A DNA stretch of 64,000 nt from JBMOGA01 sp049318625 (lineage in GTDB: Bacteria; Pseudomonadota; Alphaproteobacteria; Rhizobiales; Hyphomicrobiaceae), in assembly GCA_049318625.1 (NCBI GenBank), contig JBMOGA010000008.1, forward strand, positions 43,152-107,151, given 5' to 3'. Of the stretch, positions 63,705 through 64,000 are shown one piece after another (positions within the stretch are counted from its first letter, which is position 1; every line of letters starts with the position of its first letter). Below the pieces are notes generated by a model. The model was given only the letters and a program-made list of their open reading frames with translations, was not told the DNA's origin and made no database searches. A program made the translations under genes and the position numbers.

Positions 63705-64000
63705 ATGCATAGGCGGCGCCGGATTTACGAGGGCAAGGCGAAGGTGCTCTACGAGGGTCCCGAGCCCGGCACCCTGGTTCAACATTTCAAGGACGACGCA
63801 ACCGCGTTCAACGCCAAGAAGCATGCGCTGATCGACGGCAAGGGCGTGCTCAACAATCGCATCTCGGAGTACGTCTTCGTCAAGCTCGGCGAAATCGGCG
63901 TGCCGACCCACTTCATCCGCCGGATCAACATGCGCGAGCAGTTGATCCGCGAGGTCGAGATCATTCCGCTCGAGGTGGTCGTGCGCAACGTCGCCGCCGG
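63705..64000 (+). CDS. purC: SAICAR synthetase, N-terminal part (3' end outside window)
   Basis: The first 98 codons are visible. RRIYEGKAKVLYEGPEPGT is the ATP-binding start of PurC, followed by HFKDDATAFNAKK, IDGKGVLNNRISEYVF and IPLEVVVRNVAAG. The enzyme joins aspartate to CAIR in purine synthesis. The ATG at 63705 has AGAGGA upstream. The frame runs open to the end of the window. Confidence 0.95.
   Translation, partial: MHRRRRIYEGKAKVLYEGPEPGTLVQHFKDDATAFNAKKHALIDGKGVLNNRISEYVFVKLGEIGVPTHFIRRINMREQLIREVEIIPLEVVVRNVAA

Overview
The window is 64 kb of GC-rich, densely packed bacterial chromosome. Gene content and order point to an alphaproteobacterium, most likely of the order Hyphomicrobiales (Rhizobiales). 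The evidence is the block cckA-recA-alaS, the divergent pair ATP-synthase zeta subunit (DUF1476)/purC, a DUF2865 protein, a YcjX/YcjF pair and rhizobial-type RecA, CckA and SmpB proteins. Genus cannot be fixed from the sequence alone. I found no rRNA, tRNA, CRISPR array, insertion sequence or integrase. The only phage-like material is one pair of very small genes near 30.7-31.1 kb.

Layout. 1-9.6 kb: end of a glycosyltransferase, a winged-helix-like protein, a class II glutamine amidotransferase, then alaS, recA and cckA. 9.6-18.8 kb: a polyol/gluconate-type dehydrogenase plus SDR pair, an exported caspase-like protease, an SDR-MFS-deacetylase operon, an MltB-type lytic transglycosylase and a polysaccharide deacetylase. 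18.9-23 kb: a tight minus-strand operon dapA-smpB-GNAT-SDR-peroxiredoxin-peroxiredoxin, in which the last peroxiredoxin has lost every cysteine. 23-30.3 kb: a Slt-type transglycosylase, an alpha/beta hydrolase, and a minus-strand cell-envelope operon of an OmpA protein with four repeated BON-like modules, a 32-residue membrane peptide and a membrane-anchored protein with three helix-hairpin-helix-like repeats. 30.6-36 kb: the phage-like pair, YcjX-YcjF, an orphan FlgC-like rod protein and a TolA-like coiled-coil exported protein. 36-40.3 kb: LOG-family hydrolase, M48 protease, MeaB GTPase and KDG kinase, meeting KDPG aldolase tail to tail; kinase and aldolase together give the last two steps of 2-keto-3-deoxygluconate breakdown. 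40.3-47 kb: an exported 1130-residue TPR-CHAT protein, then cimA, a 43-residue membrane peptide and cysS in one overlapping operon. 47-53 kb: a hydratase-like enzyme, DUF2865 protein, GNAT, gltX and nadE. 53-64 kb: SDR, YceI, arfB, a VOC-cupin-FAH catabolic cluster, patatin, a P1-family peptidase with a 61-residue membrane peptide, a DadA-like oxidase, purB, an RBBP9-like hydrolase, the zeta subunit and the start of purC.

Most genes are ordinary chromosomal housekeeping or metabolism. The points most worth a second look are the cysteine-free peroxiredoxin twin, the OmpA/small-peptide/triple-repeat operon, two secreted caspase-fold proteins (C14 and CHAT), the phage-like small gene pair with its own promoter, the orphan FlgC homologue, the in-frame 27-bp repeat carrying successive cimA stop codons, and several very small membrane proteins tied to larger genes by four-base overlaps.
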